Shown piece after piece: positions 7,297-17,090 of a DNA stretch of 64,000 bases; the stretch's first letter is position 1; every line of letters starts with the position of its first letter. Source of the stretch: Sediminibacterium sp. (GTDB lineage Bacteria > Bacteroidota > Bacteroidia > Chitinophagales > Chitinophagaceae); NCBI RefSeq assembly GCF_030695065.1, contig NZ_JAUYTR010000021.1:141472-205471 (forward strand), written 5' to 3'. The notes below the pieces were generated by a model. The model made no database searches and was not told the origin of the DNA. It saw only the letters and a program-made list of their open reading frames with translations. The translations under genes were made by a program, and so were the position numbers.

Positions 7297-8953
7297 GTTT
7301 TTTTATACAGTTATTGGAAGTTGTATTACTGTTTACATACTTGGAATGTTCAATATTCCATTAATGGATATTGATGCCTCCCAATATGCTTCTATTAGTA
7401 GAGAAATGATAGAGCGGAATAGTTTTTTGCAAATTTTTGATCAGGGGCAAGATTACTTAGATAAACCACCCTTGTTGTTTTGGTTATCTGCATTTAGTAT
7501 GCAATTATTAGGTGTTTATGATTGGGCATACAGGCTTCCTTCTTTATTAGTATTATTAGCAGGCATTTATGCAACTTATCAGTTTGCTAAAATGCATTAT
7601 GGCTCATCCATTGGTAAATTGAGTGCCATGGTATTGGCCTCATCTCAAGCAGTTTTTTTAATAAGTCACGATGTAAGAACCGATACCATGCTCATGGGGT
7701 GGGTAATGCTTTCTATTTGGCAATTGTCTAAATGGTTTCAACAACAGCGCTGGAGTAATTTTATTTTAGCATTTATTTTTATTGGATGTGGAATGATGAC
7801 CAAGGGGCCCATTGCATTGATGGTTCCGGGACTAGCTTTTGCGAGTCATTTTTTATTGCAAAGGAATTGGAAACAGTTTTATAGATGGGAGTATTTAGTT
7901 GGCATTTTAATTATTGCCATCATTTTATTGCCCATGTGTATGGGGCTCTACCAACAATATGATTTGCAGCCTGGAAAATTGATTAATGGCAGACCAATAG
8001 AATCAGGACTTCGCTTTTATTTTTGGACACAAAGTTTTGGGAGGTATACAGGTGAAAATTTCTATCATGAAATGAGCCATTTCACTTTCTTGTTAGAAAA
8101 TATGTTTTGGAGTTTTTTGCCTTGGATTTTTTTCTTTTTGCCTGCATTGTTTTTGACACTTAAAGAATTGCTTAAGCAAAAGTTGCGTATTTCTAACGAG
8201 CATGAATTTATAACTACTGGAGGGTTCTTACTAACTTATTTAATATTAGCAAGAAGCCAAGCGCAACTACCTCACTATATATTTGTAGTATACCCACTGG
8301 CTGCGATAATTACAGCAAAATTTTTATATGATTTGTTTTACTTAAGAAAAGGGGTGAAATGGGAAAAGCCATTGTACTATTTTCATCTATTTGTTATGGG
8401 CTTTCTATGGGTGGCCATCATTGCAATAACTGGTTTAGTTTTTGTTGAAGTGCCGGTAGTATTTCCAATTTTGGCAATCGTTGGGTTTGGCCTATTTATT
8501 TGGGTTGCTGCTAAAAAAACGGCTCCAATCCCCACACAGCTATTTATTGCACTAATTACGAGTATTGGAGTGAATTTTTTTCTGAGCACTTCTTTTTATC
8601 CCCATTTATTACAATACCAAATGGGTAATGATGCCGCAAAAACCATAAAATTTAAGAAGCTGAATCCTGCTGAAATTAGTTTGTACGGAATTCACAATAG
8701 CAATGCCCTTCACTTTTACGCAAAACATATATTCCCTTATAAATCCAATAAAGAATTGTTTAGGCTAAATGAAAAAGTACTTACCAGTAAAGACAGTATT
8801 GCAGTATTTAAAACCCTTTTTCCTTCAACAACCATAGTGCATGAAGGAAATCAGTTTGCAGTTTCTCTATTAACATTGCCTTTTCTAAATCCAACAACTA
8901 GGCAAGCAGAGACCCCCCGATATGTTATTTTAGATTTAGATGGCAAGCCCTAG
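7283..8953 (+). CDS. ArnT/PMT-like membrane glycosyltransferase
   Basis: A 556-residue protein with many membrane segments. The first periplasmic loop contains DIDASQYASISREM and LDKPPLLFWL, the pattern of dolichyl-phosphate-mannose/ArnT-type (GT-C fold) transferases that move a sugar from a polyprenyl-phosphate carrier to a lipid or protein. The C-terminal third is a soluble domain ending near GKP. The acidic residues of DIDAS are the likely catalytic site. It is coupled to the PAP2 gene upstream (14-bp overlap). Donor and acceptor cannot be told from sequence; lipid A modification is one possibility. Confidence 0.86.
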   Translation: MVSNKFFYTVIGSCITVYILGMFNIPLMDIDASQYASISREMIERNSFLQIFDQGQDYLDKPPLLFWLSAFSMQLLGVYDWAYRLPSLLVLLAGIYATYQFAKMHYGSSIGKLSAMVLASSQAVFLISHDVRTDTMLMGWVMLSIWQLSKWFQQQRWSNFILAFIFIGCGMMTKGPIALMVPGLAFASHFLLQRNWKQFYRWEYLVGILIIAIILLPMCMGLYQQYDLQPGKLINGRPIESGLRFYFWTQSFGRYTGENFYHEMSHFTFLLENMFWSFLPWIFFFLPALFLTLKELLKQKLRISNEHEFITTGGFLLTYLILARSQAQLPHYIFVVYPLAAIITAKFLYDLFYLRKGVKWEKPLYYFHLFVMGFLWVAIIAITGLVFVEVPVVFPILAIVGFGLFIWVAAKKTAPIPTQLFIALITSIGVNFFLSTSFYPHLLQYQMGNDAAKTIKFKKLNPAEISLYGIHNSNALHFYAKHIFPYKSNKELFRLNEKVLTSKDSIAVFKTLFPSTTIVHEGNQFAVSLLTLPFLNPTTRQAETPRYVILDLDGKP

Positions 8954-8981
8954 CTGCTTATTTTTACTTATTTTTACCAAA

Positions 8982-10271
8982 ATGATGGAATTTTTTCTGA
9001 TACTTTTTCTAATTATTGTCAATGGGCTTTTTTCCATGGCTGAAATTGCCTTGGTGTCTGCTAGAAAAGCACGTTTAGAAGCGCAAGCAGCAAAAGGAGA
9101 TGAGGATGCGGCTAAAGCACTTAAATTAGCCAATCATCCGGATACTTTCTTGTCAACGGTTCAAATAGGCATTACATTAATTGGGGTTTTAACAGGTATT
9201 TTTTCTGGCGATAAATTCAAGGAACCGCTGGCTGCTTGGCTAGCTGGTTTTAGCGGCTTGGCTGAGTACAGTACTACTATTTCTACTACTATCATTGTAA
9301 TTATTGTTACTTATTTATCACTGGTATTAGGCGAATTGGTGCCTAAGCGTATTGGATTAAGTAATCCAGAAGGGATTGCAAAATCGGTGGCAGGACCAAT
9401 GCGTGTTGCAGGTTGGGTTACTTTTCCTTTTATTTGGTTATTGTCTAAGTCTTCACATTTAATAGTGAAACTGCTAAGGATTAAAGCCAACGATAATCAA
9501 GTTACCGAAGAAGAAATTAAAGCAATCATAAGTGAAGGAACCGAGCAAGGGACCATTGAAGAAGCGGAGCAAGAAATTATAGAAAGGGTATTTCATTTAA
9601 GTGATCGTAATATCACTTCTTTAATGACACATAGAAGTGATATTGAATGGTTAGATGGGGAAAAGAAAGTGGGAGAGGTAAGGGCTCAATTGCAAGATAT
9701 GATTCACTCAGTATATCCAGTTTGTGAGGAAGATATTGATCATATTAAAGGAGTTGTTTCTATAAAAGACTTATTTACTGCAGATGAAAATGCAACCATT
9801 TTCTCTATCATGCGTGCGGCAATGTACGTACCAGAAAACAATTCTGCCTATCAGGTATTAGAGAAATTTAAGCAGACCAAAATACACCAATGTTTTATTG
9901 TAGACGAATATGGAAGCGTACAAGGATTAATGACCTTGAATGATATTTTGGAAGCGATAGTGGGCGATATTCCTCAAGAGGAAGATGAAGACTATGAAAT
10001 TATAGAGCGAGCGGATGGTTCTTATTTAATAGATGCGCAGATTCCATTTTACGATTTCTTGAGCAAATTTGATAAAACAGAATGGATGGAAAAATGGGAG
10101 CAAGACTTTAATACCCTTGCTGGCTTTATTATACACCATCTAGAAAGAATACCCAAAACAGGAGAAACTTTAGAATGGGAATCTTTCACTTTTGAGATTA
10201 TAGATATGGATAACCATCGAATAGACAAAGTATTGGTTACTACTACAGAAGCATTAGCCAGCGAAGACTAA
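8982..10271 (+). CDS. Hemolysin-family DUF21/CBS/CorC_HlyC membrane protein
   Basis: A 429-residue protein with an N-terminal DUF21 region of about four membrane segments (residues 1-180, with FLSTVQIGITLIGVL and LGELVPKRIGL), then two CBS domains (about 195-325, including SLMTHRSDIEW and FIVDEYGSVQGLMTLNDIL) and a C-terminal CorC_HlyC domain. The family is linked to magnesium/cobalt efflux or CNNM-like ion transport; calling it a haemolysin is historical. An open frame runs 14 codons upstream into the previous gene, but the ATG at 8982 (or the next codon) starts the membrane domain. It overlaps DUF6702 tail to tail by four bases. Confidence 0.93.
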   Translation: MMEFFLILFLIIVNGLFSMAEIALVSARKARLEAQAAKGDEDAAKALKLANHPDTFLSTVQIGITLIGVLTGIFSGDKFKEPLAAWLAGFSGLAEYSTTISTTIIVIIVTYLSLVLGELVPKRIGLSNPEGIAKSVAGPMRVAGWVTFPFIWLLSKSSHLIVKLLRIKANDNQVTEEEIKAIISEGTEQGTIEEAEQEIIERVFHLSDRNITSLMTHRSDIEWLDGEKKVGEVRAQLQDMIHSVYPVCEEDIDHIKGVVSIKDLFTADENATIFSIMRAAMYVPENNSAYQVLEKFKQTKIHQCFIVDEYGSVQGLMTLNDILEAIVGDIPQEEDEDYEIIERADGSYLIDAQIPFYDFLSKFDKTEWMEKWEQDFNTLAGFIIHHLERIPKTGETLEWESFTFEIIDMDNHRIDKVLVTTTEALASED

Positions 10272-10756
10272 AAACTAAAACTGGTCAATTTATTGGGATA
10301 ATCTAATTTGTAGCTTTTTTGATTCCCTTTACTCTTCACATGAAATAAATTGATTTGGCTGGTTTCAAAATCGTGTAATATGGAGCAGTTGATGTCTACT
10401 GTATTCATTTCTTTAATATCCGTTACTTCAAAATAAGACCAAGTACTTTCCTTTATAATTTCGTATCCTATATAATTGAACTTAACAGGCTTCCCATTAA
10501 CTTTTAATTGAAGATTTTTATTAATATATTGACTGATTTTTTGGTCAATTAGTGCTTTGTTTGTTGGTTTGATGATATCAATGGTTCCTGTACTTTGTTT
10601 TTGAAGTGTTTTTTCCAAGTCATCAGTGAATATTCTAACACTAATTTCTGCGGTTGCATCTGTAGGATTGTGATTAATTTCAATTATTGAAACAAAAAAA
10701 GGGTGCAAGATTGCTAAACTTGCGCTTATTAACCATTGAGCGAATATAGTTGCCAT
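10268..10756 (-). CDS. DUF6702 family protein
   Basis: A 162-residue protein with an N-terminal hydrophobic segment, probably a signal or anchor, then HPFFVSIIEINHNPTDATAE, the typical opening of DUF6702 proteins of Bacteroidota. The remainder is predicted beta-rich, with no enzyme motif. The family has no established function but is repeatedly encoded beside HupE/UreJ-type membrane proteins and M1 peptidases, as here: hupE is divergent only 49 bp away. A periplasmic partner of that permease is a reasonable guess. The start ATG at 10756 gives a plausible signal peptide. Confidence 0.82.
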   Translation of the reverse strand: MATIFAQWLISASLAILHPFFVSIIEINHNPTDATAEISVRIFTDDLEKTLQKQSTGTIDIIKPTNKALIDQKISQYINKNLQLKVNGKPVKFNYIGYEIIKESTWSYFEVTDIKEMNTVDINCSILHDFETSQINLFHVKSKGNQKSYKLDYPNKLTSFSF

Positions 10757-10805
10757 TAGAACAATTTAATTACCGCAAATGTCGGTTTTAATTTAAATTG
10801 CTCCA

Positions 10806-11390
10806 ATGAATGATTTTGGCCTTTTTTTTGAAATAGGTTACAAGCATATTGCTGACTTAAAAGGAATTGATCATATTCTATTTGTTGCGGCTTTATGTAT
10901 TCGCTATCAGTTTGCCGATTGGAAAAAACTGTTATGGTTGGTTACTGCATTTACCATTGGTCATTCCATTACCCTCGCTTTGAGTGTTTTTAATATTTTA
11001 AATTATTCTACAGATTGGATAGAGTTCTTAATTCCAATCACCATGTTAGTCACTGCCATCAGTAATGTCTTTGTTAAAAAGTTTGCTTTCAAGGCCAAAT
11101 TCCCCATTATTTACTTTTTTGCCCTTTTCTTTGGACTAATTCATGGATTGGGCTTTAGCAATTACTTCAAAAGCATGTTAGGTAAGGGAGAAAATATTGT
11201 TCCAGAATTGTTGGCGTTTAATCTTGGGTTAGAAGCTGGGCAAATCTTGATTGTGCTATCCATTCTGTTTATTTCACTTATATTCGTTAACCTTTTTAAA
11301 GTTAATAGAAGAGAATACATTCTGTACATTTCAGGGGGTATTTTTGCCATTGCCCTTCAAATGGCTTTAGAAAGAAATCCATTTTTATAA
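10806..11390 (+). CDS. HupE/UreJ family membrane protein
   Basis: A 194-residue protein with about six membrane segments and conserved histidines: H14 and H23 (in KHIADLKGIDHILF), H53 (TIGHSITL) and H113 (LIHGLGFSNY), plus E143 in LGLEAGQ. These are the family's metal-binding positions. HupE/UreJ proteins are proposed nickel or other metal permeases; no hydrogenase or urease gene lies nearby, so the cargo is unknown. It starts 49 bp from the divergent DUF6702 gene and ends 13 bp before the first M1 peptidase, so co-transcription with the zinc peptidases is likely. Confidence 0.85.
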   Translation: MNDFGLFFEIGYKHIADLKGIDHILFVAALCIRYQFADWKKLLWLVTAFTIGHSITLALSVFNILNYSTDWIEFLIPITMLVTAISNVFVKKFAFKAKFPIIYFFALFFGLIHGLGFSNYFKSMLGKGENIVPELLAFNLGLEAGQILIVLSILFISLIFVNLFKVNRREYILYISGGIFAIALQMALERNPFL

Positions 11391-11403
11391 ATCAACTCTA
11401 ATT

Positions 11404-13797
11404 ATGAAGAAAATTGCGGTGTTTTTAGTTGCATCTGTCTTTGCTTTAAGCAGTCAGGCGCAAAACATCATGAACAATCCCAGTTCCAATCACGGTAACA
11501 AGTTTGAGCAACTAGGTACCATTTTACCTACGCCAAATGAATACAGAACTGCAAGTGGCGCCCCAGGTCCTAAGTATTGGCAGCAAAGAGCTGACTATGT
11601 AATTAAAGCAGAGTTAGATGAAGCCAATCTTAAATTAAAGGGAACAGAAACTGTTACTTATTTTAATAATTCTCCTGATGTGTTAACTTATTTGTGGTTG
11701 CAATTAGATGAGAATGAGCACAGCAGCAAAAACAATGCAAACTACCAAGACGCATCATCTATGCCTCGCCAATTAACCACAGCTGCGTTAGATAATATGG
11801 CTGCTGCAAAAACAGATAATGGAAATGGACATATCATTTCTTCGTTAACTGATGCTGCTGGTAAAGCTTTAAAATATACCATTAACCGCACCATGATGCG
11901 TATTGATTTGCCAAGTCCATTAAAGCCTGGCCAAAAATTCGTATTCAATGTAGCATGGAGTTATAAAGTAACCAATCGTATGACTGTTGGTGGTAGAGGT
12001 GGATATGAAACCCTAGAAGATGGAAACAATCTATTCACCATGGCACAGTGGTTCCCACGTTTATGTGTTTACAGCGATTTCCAAGGATGGCAAAACCAAC
12101 AGTTTACTGGCAGAGGAGAATTTGCTTTGGCTTTTGGTAATTACGATGTAACCCTTACTGTTCCTGCCGACCATATTGTATTAAGCACAGGAGTTTGTCA
12201 AAACTATGCGCAAGTTTTAACACCAGCTCAAATGGCTAGATGGAATCAAGCACAAACTGCAAAAGAGCCTGTTGAAATTGCTACATTAGCTGAAGCCAAT
12301 AGCAAAGAAAACACTAAGAGCACCCAGAAAAAAACTTGGGTATACAAAGCAGAAAATGTACGTGATTTTGCATGGACAACCAGCCGCAGGTATATCTGGG
12401 ATGCAATGCCAGTTTATGTTGAAGGCAAGAAGATTATGTGTATGAGTGGCTATCCAAAAGAGGCGTATGGCTTGTATAGAAAATATTCAACTAAGGTAGT
12501 AGCACATACTATTAAATCTTATTCTAAGTTTTCTATTCCTTATCCTTATCCAGTGGCTCAAAGTATTGAAGCTTCAAATGGTATGGAATACCCAATGATT
12601 TGTTTCAATAATGGTAGAACCAACAAAGATGGTTCTTACAGCGAGCAAACCAAAGTGGGAATGATTGGTGTAATTGTTCACGAAGTTGGGCATAATTTCT
12701 TCCCTATGATTGTGAATAGCGACGAGCGTCAGTGGAGTTGGATGGACGAGGGTATCAATAGCTTTGTTCAATACTTAACCGAAGAATTGTTCGACAATAA
12801 ATATCCTTCTAGAGGAGGTCCAGCTTGGGGAATTGCAGGTTATATGCGTTTGCCAAAAGAGCAATTAGAGCCAATTATGACCAATAGTGAAAACATTGTA
12901 CTCTTTGGACCCAATGCTTATACCAAGCCGGCAACAGGCTTAAATATACTTCGTGAAACCATCATGGGCCGCGAGTTATTTGACTATGCTTTTAAAGAAT
13001 ATGCTAGAAGATGGGCATTTAAACATCCAACCCCTGCAGACCTGTTCCGTACTATGGAAGATGCAAGTGCAGAAGATTTGGATTGGTTCTGGAGAGGATG
13101 GTTCTATGGTATTGACCCAGTAGATATTGCCATTGATACAGTTAAACATGCAGTAATGAATCCTAATGCAGTTCCTACAGCACCTCTAGCTCCTACGCAA
13201 ACCATGTCATTAGCAAAGCCACTATTTAGCGGTGCTGCAGCGTTTGATGATATTTCTAAACAAAGAAATAGAAACGATAAGCGCATTGTTTTCCAAACAG
13301 ATGTAGATACCAGTTTAAGAGATTTTTATTGGAGATATACTCGTGGAATAGAGCCTTACGATTCAACCGTTAAGTTTTCTTTCCCTGCTAATGTTGCACC
13401 AACTGCTTTAACAGAAGAAGAGAAAAGCAAATACAAGAATGTAAACTTATATGAAGTTACTTTCTCTAATAAGGGGGGATTGGTGATGCCGATTATTGTA
13501 GAGTTTACTTTTGAAGACGGAACCACTGAAACAGAAAGAATACCTGCACAAATTTGGAGAAAGAATGAACAAAAAGTAACCAAGCTCTTTATGACTACTA
13601 AAAAAGCCAAGTCAATAAAAGTAGATCCAATGAGAGAAACAGCAGATATTAATGAAGGAAACAATAGCTGGCCTAAAAACGGTCTAGCACCAGAACCAAG
13701 CAAATTCAGCTTGTTCAAGGGTGCTGCTGGTAGAGCGCGTGGCGCATCATTTGGAGTGAATCCAATGCAGAACGCTATGCAGAAAGCCAATCAGTAA
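11404..13797 (+). CDS. Secreted M1-family zinc metallopeptidase, first copy
   Basis: A 797-residue exported peptidase with a signal peptide (cleavage likely after SSQAQ). The aminopeptidase N-like N-terminal beta domain precedes the substrate motif GMEYPM (in place of the classical GAMEN) and the zinc site HEVGH at 426-430 with the third ligand Glu449 (WMDEG), an intact HExxH-x18-E. It should trim peptides in the periplasm or at the surface. It starts 13 bp after hupE and is followed by a closely related paralogue. The C-terminal 170 residues are a beta-rich domain with a basic Gly/Arg tail. No catalytic residue is missing. Confidence 0.95.
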   Translation: MKKIAVFLVASVFALSSQAQNIMNNPSSNHGNKFEQLGTILPTPNEYRTASGAPGPKYWQQRADYVIKAELDEANLKLKGTETVTYFNNSPDVLTYLWLQLDENEHSSKNNANYQDASSMPRQLTTAALDNMAAAKTDNGNGHIISSLTDAAGKALKYTINRTMMRIDLPSPLKPGQKFVFNVAWSYKVTNRMTVGGRGGYETLEDGNNLFTMAQWFPRLCVYSDFQGWQNQQFTGRGEFALAFGNYDVTLTVPADHIVLSTGVCQNYAQVLTPAQMARWNQAQTAKEPVEIATLAEANSKENTKSTQKKTWVYKAENVRDFAWTTSRRYIWDAMPVYVEGKKIMCMSGYPKEAYGLYRKYSTKVVAHTIKSYSKFSIPYPYPVAQSIEASNGMEYPMICFNNGRTNKDGSYSEQTKVGMIGVIVHEVGHNFFPMIVNSDERQWSWMDEGINSFVQYLTEELFDNKYPSRGGPAWGIAGYMRLPKEQLEPIMTNSENIVLFGPNAYTKPATGLNILRETIMGRELFDYAFKEYARRWAFKHPTPADLFRTMEDASAEDLDWFWRGWFYGIDPVDIAIDTVKHAVMNPNAVPTAPLAPTQTMSLAKPLFSGAAAFDDISKQRNRNDKRIVFQTDVDTSLRDFYWRYTRGIEPYDSTVKFSFPANVAPTALTEEEKSKYKNVNLYEVTFSNKGGLVMPIIVEFTFEDGTTETERIPAQIWRKNEQKVTKLFMTTKKAKSIKVDPMRETADINEGNNSWPKNGLAPEPSKFSLFKGAAGRARGASFGVNPMQNAMQKANQ

Positions 13798-13817
13798 TTG
13801 AATAAATATATATATGA

Positions 13818-13855
13818 ATGCCACCTGTTTAAATACGGGTGGCATTTTGTATTTT
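13818..13855 (+). terminator. Intrinsic terminator between the two M1 peptidase genes
   Basis: An 8-bp perfect stem (ATGCCACC at 13818-13825 with GGTGGCAT at 13838-13845), a 12-base loop and a T-rich tail (TTTGTATTTT). It lies 20 bp after the first M1 stop, so the second M1 gene probably has its own promoter or depends on read-through. Confidence 0.75.
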
Positions 13856-13889
13856 AGCCATCCTTAAGATGCTGACTAAATATACTTTT

Positions 13890-16280
13890 ATGAAAAAAAT
13901 TGTTTTCCTCCTTTATGCTTTAGTGATAGGCTTGGTTGCCCATGCGCAAAATATCATGAACAATCCAACTTCTAATCACGGGAATAAGTTTGAACAGCTA
14001 GGTACTATTCTACCTACGCCCAATGAATACAGAACAGCAAGTGGCGCCCCCGGCCCAAAATACTGGCAACAAAGAGCCGATTATGTAATTAAAGCAGTAT
14101 TGGATGAAGCCAAACTAGAACTAAAAGGAACAGAAACCATCACTTATTATAATAATGCACCTGATGTATTAACTTATATATGGTTGCAGTTAGACGAGAA
14201 CCAGCATAGTACCGTTAACAATGCCAATTACCAAGATGCAACAACCCTTGAGAATGCGGTTGCAACCAATCAACTAGAAAAGTTAGCCGCTGCAAAATCG
14301 GATAATGGCTATGGCCATAAAATTGCCAAGTTAACAGATGCAATGGGTAAGCCTTTAAAGTATATCATCAATAAAACCATGATGCGCATAGATTTGCCAG
14401 CACCATTAAAGCCTGGCCAAAAATTTATTTTCAATGTAGCATGGAGCTATAAAATTGCAGATAGAATGACTTTTGCGGGCAGGGGTGGATACGAAATGTT
14501 AGAAGATGGGAATCATTTGTTTACGATGGCTCAGTGGTTCCCGCGTTTATGTGTGTACAGTGATTTTCAGGGCTGGCAGAATCAACAGTTTTCTGGAAGG
14601 GGAGAATTTGCGCTCACATTTGGCAACTATGATGTTACATTAACGGTTCCATCCGATCATATTGTATTAAGTACAGGAGTTTGTCAAAATTATAGTCAGG
14701 TATTAAGTCCAGCACAAATGACTCGCTGGAATCAGGCACAAACAGCAAAAGAACCTATTGAAATTGCTACATTAGAAGAAGCTAATAAGCGAGCTGAAGG
14801 AAAAGCAACAAGCACTAAAACATGGGTGTATAAAGCAGAGAATGTAAGAGATTTTGCATGGACTTCTAGTAGAAGATATATATGGGATGCAATGCCAGTT
14901 TATATTGAAGGAAAGAAAGTAATGTGCATGAGCGGCTATCCAAAAGAAGCGTATGGATTGTATCGTAAGTTTTCTACCAAAGCGGTAGCACATACTATTA
15001 AAACCTATTCTAAATTCTCTATCCCTTATCCATATCCAGTTGCACAAAGTATTGAAGCGTCTAATGGAATGGAGTATCCGATGATTTGTTTCAACAACGG
15101 AAGAACCAATAAAGATGGCTCTTATGCAGAAGCAACCAAGTATGGTATGATTGGAGTAATTATTCATGAAGTAGGTCATAATTTCTTCCCCATGATTGTG
15201 AACAGTGATGAGCGTCAGTGGAGCTGGATGGACGAAGGCTTAAATACATTTGTTCAATTCTTAACAGAAGAATTATGGGATAATAAATACCCTACTAGAA
15301 GAGGTCCTGCCAGATTAATTACCGATTACATGCGCTTGCCTAAAGACCAGCTTGAACCAATTATGACCAATAGTGATAATATCATTCAATTTGGTCCTAA
15401 TGCGTATGCCAAGCCTGCAACTGGATTGAATATTTTGCGTGAAACCATCATGGGGCGCGAACTATTTGATTATGCATTTAAAGAGTATGCAAGACGATGG
15501 GCTTTTAAACATCCAACTCCTGCAGATTTGTTTAGAACAATGGAAGACGCCAGTGCAGAAGATTTAGATTGGTTTTGGAGAGGATGGTTTTACAGTATAG
15601 AGCCTTGTGATATTGCCATTGAAAACGTAAAGCATGCGGTGGTTAATAGTGCGCCTAGTACAGACGCCCCAAGAGCTTCTAATACAATGACGCGTGGTTT
15701 AGATAAGCCATTATTTAGTGGTGCTGCAGCTTTTGATGATATTGCTAAACAAAGAAACAGAAATGATAAGAGCATTGTTTTCCAAACAGATGTAGATACC
15801 AGTTTAAGAGATTTTTATTGGAGGTACACAAGAGGATTGGAAGCTTATGATTCTTCATTTAAGTTTCAGGTTCAAGCAAATACGCCCCCTGCTGCATTAA
15901 CTTCTGAAGAATTAGCCAAGTACCAAAATACCAACTTGTATGAAATTACTTTTGCCAATAAAGGTGGATTGGTTATGCCATTGATTGTAGAATTCACTTT
16001 TGAAGATGGAACAAAAGAAATGGAGAAAATACCTGCTCAGGTTTGGAGAAAGAATGAAAATAAAGTCACTAAATTATTCATGACTAACAAAAAAGCGGTT
16101 TCGATTCAATTAGATCCATTAAAGGAAACAGCAGATATTAATGAGTCAAATAACAAGTGGCCTAATGGTGCAGTAGCTGAGCCTTCTAAATTTAGTATTT
16201 TCAAAGCAGGAGCGGGTAGAGGCAGAGGTCAGTCATCTGGAGTTAATCCCATGCAACACACAATGCAAAAAGGACAATAA
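13890..16280 (+). CDS. Secreted M1-family zinc metallopeptidase, second copy
   Basis: A 796-residue paralogue of the gene just upstream, with the same layout: signal peptide (cleavage after AHAQ), QNIMNNP start of the mature part, GMEYPM, HEVGH at 426-430 and WMDEG. The active-site numbering is identical in the two copies. The frame is open 17 codons further upstream through the terminator hairpin, but the ATG at 13890 begins the signal peptide. Protein identity is clearly high by eye while synonymous codon positions differ a lot, so the duplication is old and both copies are under selection. The stop abuts the start of the first esterase. Confidence 0.94.
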   Translation: MKKIVFLLYALVIGLVAHAQNIMNNPTSNHGNKFEQLGTILPTPNEYRTASGAPGPKYWQQRADYVIKAVLDEAKLELKGTETITYYNNAPDVLTYIWLQLDENQHSTVNNANYQDATTLENAVATNQLEKLAAAKSDNGYGHKIAKLTDAMGKPLKYIINKTMMRIDLPAPLKPGQKFIFNVAWSYKIADRMTFAGRGGYEMLEDGNHLFTMAQWFPRLCVYSDFQGWQNQQFSGRGEFALTFGNYDVTLTVPSDHIVLSTGVCQNYSQVLSPAQMTRWNQAQTAKEPIEIATLEEANKRAEGKATSTKTWVYKAENVRDFAWTSSRRYIWDAMPVYIEGKKVMCMSGYPKEAYGLYRKFSTKAVAHTIKTYSKFSIPYPYPVAQSIEASNGMEYPMICFNNGRTNKDGSYAEATKYGMIGVIIHEVGHNFFPMIVNSDERQWSWMDEGLNTFVQFLTEELWDNKYPTRRGPARLITDYMRLPKDQLEPIMTNSDNIIQFGPNAYAKPATGLNILRETIMGRELFDYAFKEYARRWAFKHPTPADLFRTMEDASAEDLDWFWRGWFYSIEPCDIAIENVKHAVVNSAPSTDAPRASNTMTRGLDKPLFSGAAAFDDIAKQRNRNDKSIVFQTDVDTSLRDFYWRYTRGLEAYDSSFKFQVQANTPPAALTSEELAKYQNTNLYEITFANKGGLVMPLIVEFTFEDGTKEMEKIPAQVWRKNENKVTKLFMTNKKAVSIQLDPLKETADINESNNKWPNGAVAEPSKFSIFKAGAGRGRGQSSGVNPMQHTMQKGQ

Positions 16281-17084
16281 ATGAGGAAGAAAGTTTTTTT
16301 GAGTTTTCTAATGGGATTCTTTTGTATGGTGCTTTTTGCAAAAACAGATACGATATCTGTATATAGCAAAAGCATGAATAAGCAAATTAAAGTGGCGGTT
16401 ATTCAGCCTGATAATATAGTAAAGAATCAAAAGCTACCTGTTGTATACCTATTGCATGGACATGCTGGCAATCATCGCTCTTGGTTACAGTCTGCGCCTC
16501 AACTGGAAGCCAAGGCCAATCAGTTGAATATATTATTGGTTATGCCAGATGGCAGTAGAAATAGCTGGTACATGAATAGCCCAATCAATCCAGCTGTGCA
16601 ATATGAAACCTTTATGATTAATGAATTGGTGCCATATATTGATTCAGCTTATGCTACTAATTTAAAAAGAGCCATCACTGGATTGAGTATGGGTGGACAT
16701 GGTGCTTTTTATTTGTCTTTAAGAAATAAAGGAGTGTTTGGCGCAGCAGGTAGTATATGCGGAGGTGTTGATATTCGTCCCTTTCCTAAAAACTGGGAAC
16801 TCAATCAGTTGTTAGGAGAAATTGCTGAACAACCATCCAATTGGGAAGCTAATACAGTAATTAATATAGCAGACAATCTTAAACCTGGTGATTTACAGCT
16901 CATTTTTGATTGTGGATATGGAGATTTTTTTCTAAATGTGAATAGGGCTTTGCACCAAAAATTGTTACAGAAAAAAATTCCACATGACTACACAGAAAGG
17001 CCAGGTGCACATAGTTCGGCTTACTGGGGAAGTAGTATAGATGGACACCTTTTGTATTTCAGTAAATTTTTTAATGAAAAATAG
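16281..17084 (+). CDS. Secreted esterase-D-like alpha/beta hydrolase, first copy
   Basis: A 267-residue hydrolase of the Esterase (PF00756-type) family. It has a signal peptide (to about FAKTD), the oxyanion region LLHGHAGNHRSW, the nucleophile elbow GLSMGGHG with Ser136, and a likely catalytic Asp near 210-215 (FDCGYGDFF) and His244 (PGAHSSAYW). Relatives cleave ester bonds of acylated sugars, feruloyl groups or small acyl esters. The ATG follows the M1 stop with no gap, so translation is coupled to the peptidase. The substrate is not deducible. Confidence 0.9.
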   Translation: MRKKVFLSFLMGFFCMVLFAKTDTISVYSKSMNKQIKVAVIQPDNIVKNQKLPVVYLLHGHAGNHRSWLQSAPQLEAKANQLNILLVMPDGSRNSWYMNSPINPAVQYETFMINELVPYIDSAYATNLKRAITGLSMGGHGAFYLSLRNKGVFGAAGSICGGVDIRPFPKNWELNQLLGEIAEQPSNWEANTVINIADNLKPGDLQLIFDCGYGDFFLNVNRALHQKLLQKKIPHDYTERPGAHSSAYWGSSIDGHLLYFSKFFNEK

Positions 17085-17090
17085 CAAACT

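Noticed and set aside
13839..13889. Upstream extension of the second M1 peptidase
   Set aside because: It reads through the terminator hairpin and precedes a normal signal peptide at 13890.
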